Shown here one piece after another: positions 63,706-64,000 of a stretch of 64,000 bases of DNA. The notes beneath the pieces are model-generated. The model was not told where the DNA came from. It saw nothing but the letters and a program-made list of their open reading frames with translations, and did not search any database. A program made the position numbers and the translations under genes. The stretch is from Bacteroidota bacterium (GTDB taxonomy: Bacteria; Bacteroidota; Bacteroidia; Chitinophagales; Chitinophagaceae): the NCBI GenBank assembly GCA_023416995.1, contig JAEZGI010000077.1, positions 124,001-188,000 of the forward strand, in the 5' to 3' direction. Numbering within the stretch: position 1 is the first letter of the stretch; every line of letters starts with the position of its first letter.

Positions 63706-63868
63706 TGTCCCGGAATTGCTTCAGCCCCAGGTTGATCTTCTTATAGATTGTCTTTAGGCCAGCTTCATCAATTGAAAAATAAAGATCAGGTAGGGCATGC
63801 CTGCTCCATTTAAGATATCTTCGGCGCTCATTGGTTAAATTTACCGGCCCATTATTTTGCAATTGTAA

Positions 63869-64000
63869 ATGAATGCGATGAAGTATCTGTTTGCAGGATT
63901 TTTTTTCAATTTTTTATTGGCTTTGGCAGTTCATGGCCAACACCAGGTTTCTATAATCATCACCGGCGATGACGAACCATTGCCAGGCGCTTCTGTGTTT
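63869..64000 (+). CDS. Secreted protein with carboxypeptidase-regulatory-like domain (3' end missing)
   Basis: The window ends within it; 44 residues are visible. MNAMKYLFAGFFFNFLLALA followed by VHGQ is a signal peptide, and HQVSIIITGDDEPLPGASVF is the start of a carboxypeptidase-regulatory-like fold, as at the N-terminus of TonB-dependent outer-membrane receptors in Bacteroidota. ATG at 63878 is an alternative start. The rest of the gene decides whether it is a receptor. Confidence 0.75.
   Translation, partial: MNAMKYLFAGFFFNFLLALAVHGQHQVSIIITGDDEPLPGASVF

Noticed and set aside
63593..63862. 89-codon minus-strand frame near the right end
   Set aside because: It overlaps the DUF3606 gene and a strong 14-base-stem terminator; no homology pattern is seen.
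1..64000. CRISPR arrays, insertion sequences, tRNA/rRNA genes, prophage
   Set aside because: I saw no regularly spaced repeats, transposase or integrase motifs, tRNA cloverleaf with CCA-like ends, or rRNA stretches.

Overview
The window looks like chromosomal DNA of a Bacteroidota member, most likely family Chitinophagaceae. The signs are a SusC/SusD pair, lipoproteins with Bacteroidota-style signal peptides, start sites with little Shine-Dalgarno, a promoter of the TTTG-N20-TAnnTTTG type, a beta-propeller sensor kinase, and many families typical of that group. Base composition is even. I see no insertion sequence, prophage, integrase, CRISPR array, rRNA or tRNA. The placement is inference from gene content, not from a marker gene.

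Layout: 1-14.2 kb is a run of redox and stress-type genes: a cut-off zinc metallopeptidase, DNA ligase D, a three-subunit molybdenum aldehyde oxidoreductase (PaoABC-like) followed by a metallo-beta-lactamase-fold enzyme and a sorbosone/glucose dehydrogenase-like lipoprotein, a flavin monooxygenase-like protein, an FAD enzyme with a Rieske tail, a DUF72 protein and a stress-type SDR. 14.7-22.6 kb is a divergent surface-glycan cluster: carbamoyltransferase, GT2 and GT9 leftward; two GT4-like enzymes, a heptose-bisphosphatase-like HAD protein and a second GT9 rightward. 22.6-24.2 kb holds a receiver-only response regulator and a sensor kinase whose phospho-accepting histidine appears to be asparagine. 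24.3-29.6 kb holds two Tat-exported Gfo/Idh oxidoreductases, an SMP-30-like lactonase and a GH43 glycosidase. 29.6-36.4 kb contains a response regulator, a small membrane protein, pta-ackA, a HipA-like kinase with its DUF3037 partner, several small unknown genes and a DUF92 membrane protein.

36.4-44.4 kb contains a propeller-type sensor kinase with a LuxR-type regulator, two tandem paralogous lipoproteins of unknown role, two SDR-family genes and a DUF6134-like secreted protein. 44.8-56.7 kb holds a DPP4-like peptidase, an AraC regulator, an Xaa-Pro aminopeptidase, a seven-haem cytochrome, a DHDPS-superfamily lyase/deaminase and a SusC/SusD pair. Together these suggest uptake and breakdown of proline- or hydroxyproline-rich peptides. 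56.8-61 kb carries an exo/endonuclease/phosphatase-fold protein, a phosphoethanolamine-transferase-like membrane protein and unknown membrane proteins. 61.1-63.4 kb is a compact operon (membrane protein, winged-helix regulator, DUF4153-like membrane protein) with the same palindrome in front of its first and third genes. A DUF3606 gene with a strong terminator, and the start of a secreted protein with a carboxypeptidase-regulatory-like domain, close the window.

Most promising leads: the repeated CTTTG-N5-CAAAG operator, the histidine-less kinase, the tandem lipoproteins, the putative hydroxyproline-peptide locus, the HipA-like/DUF3037 pair, and two short ORFs of about 40 codons in otherwise unexplained gaps.
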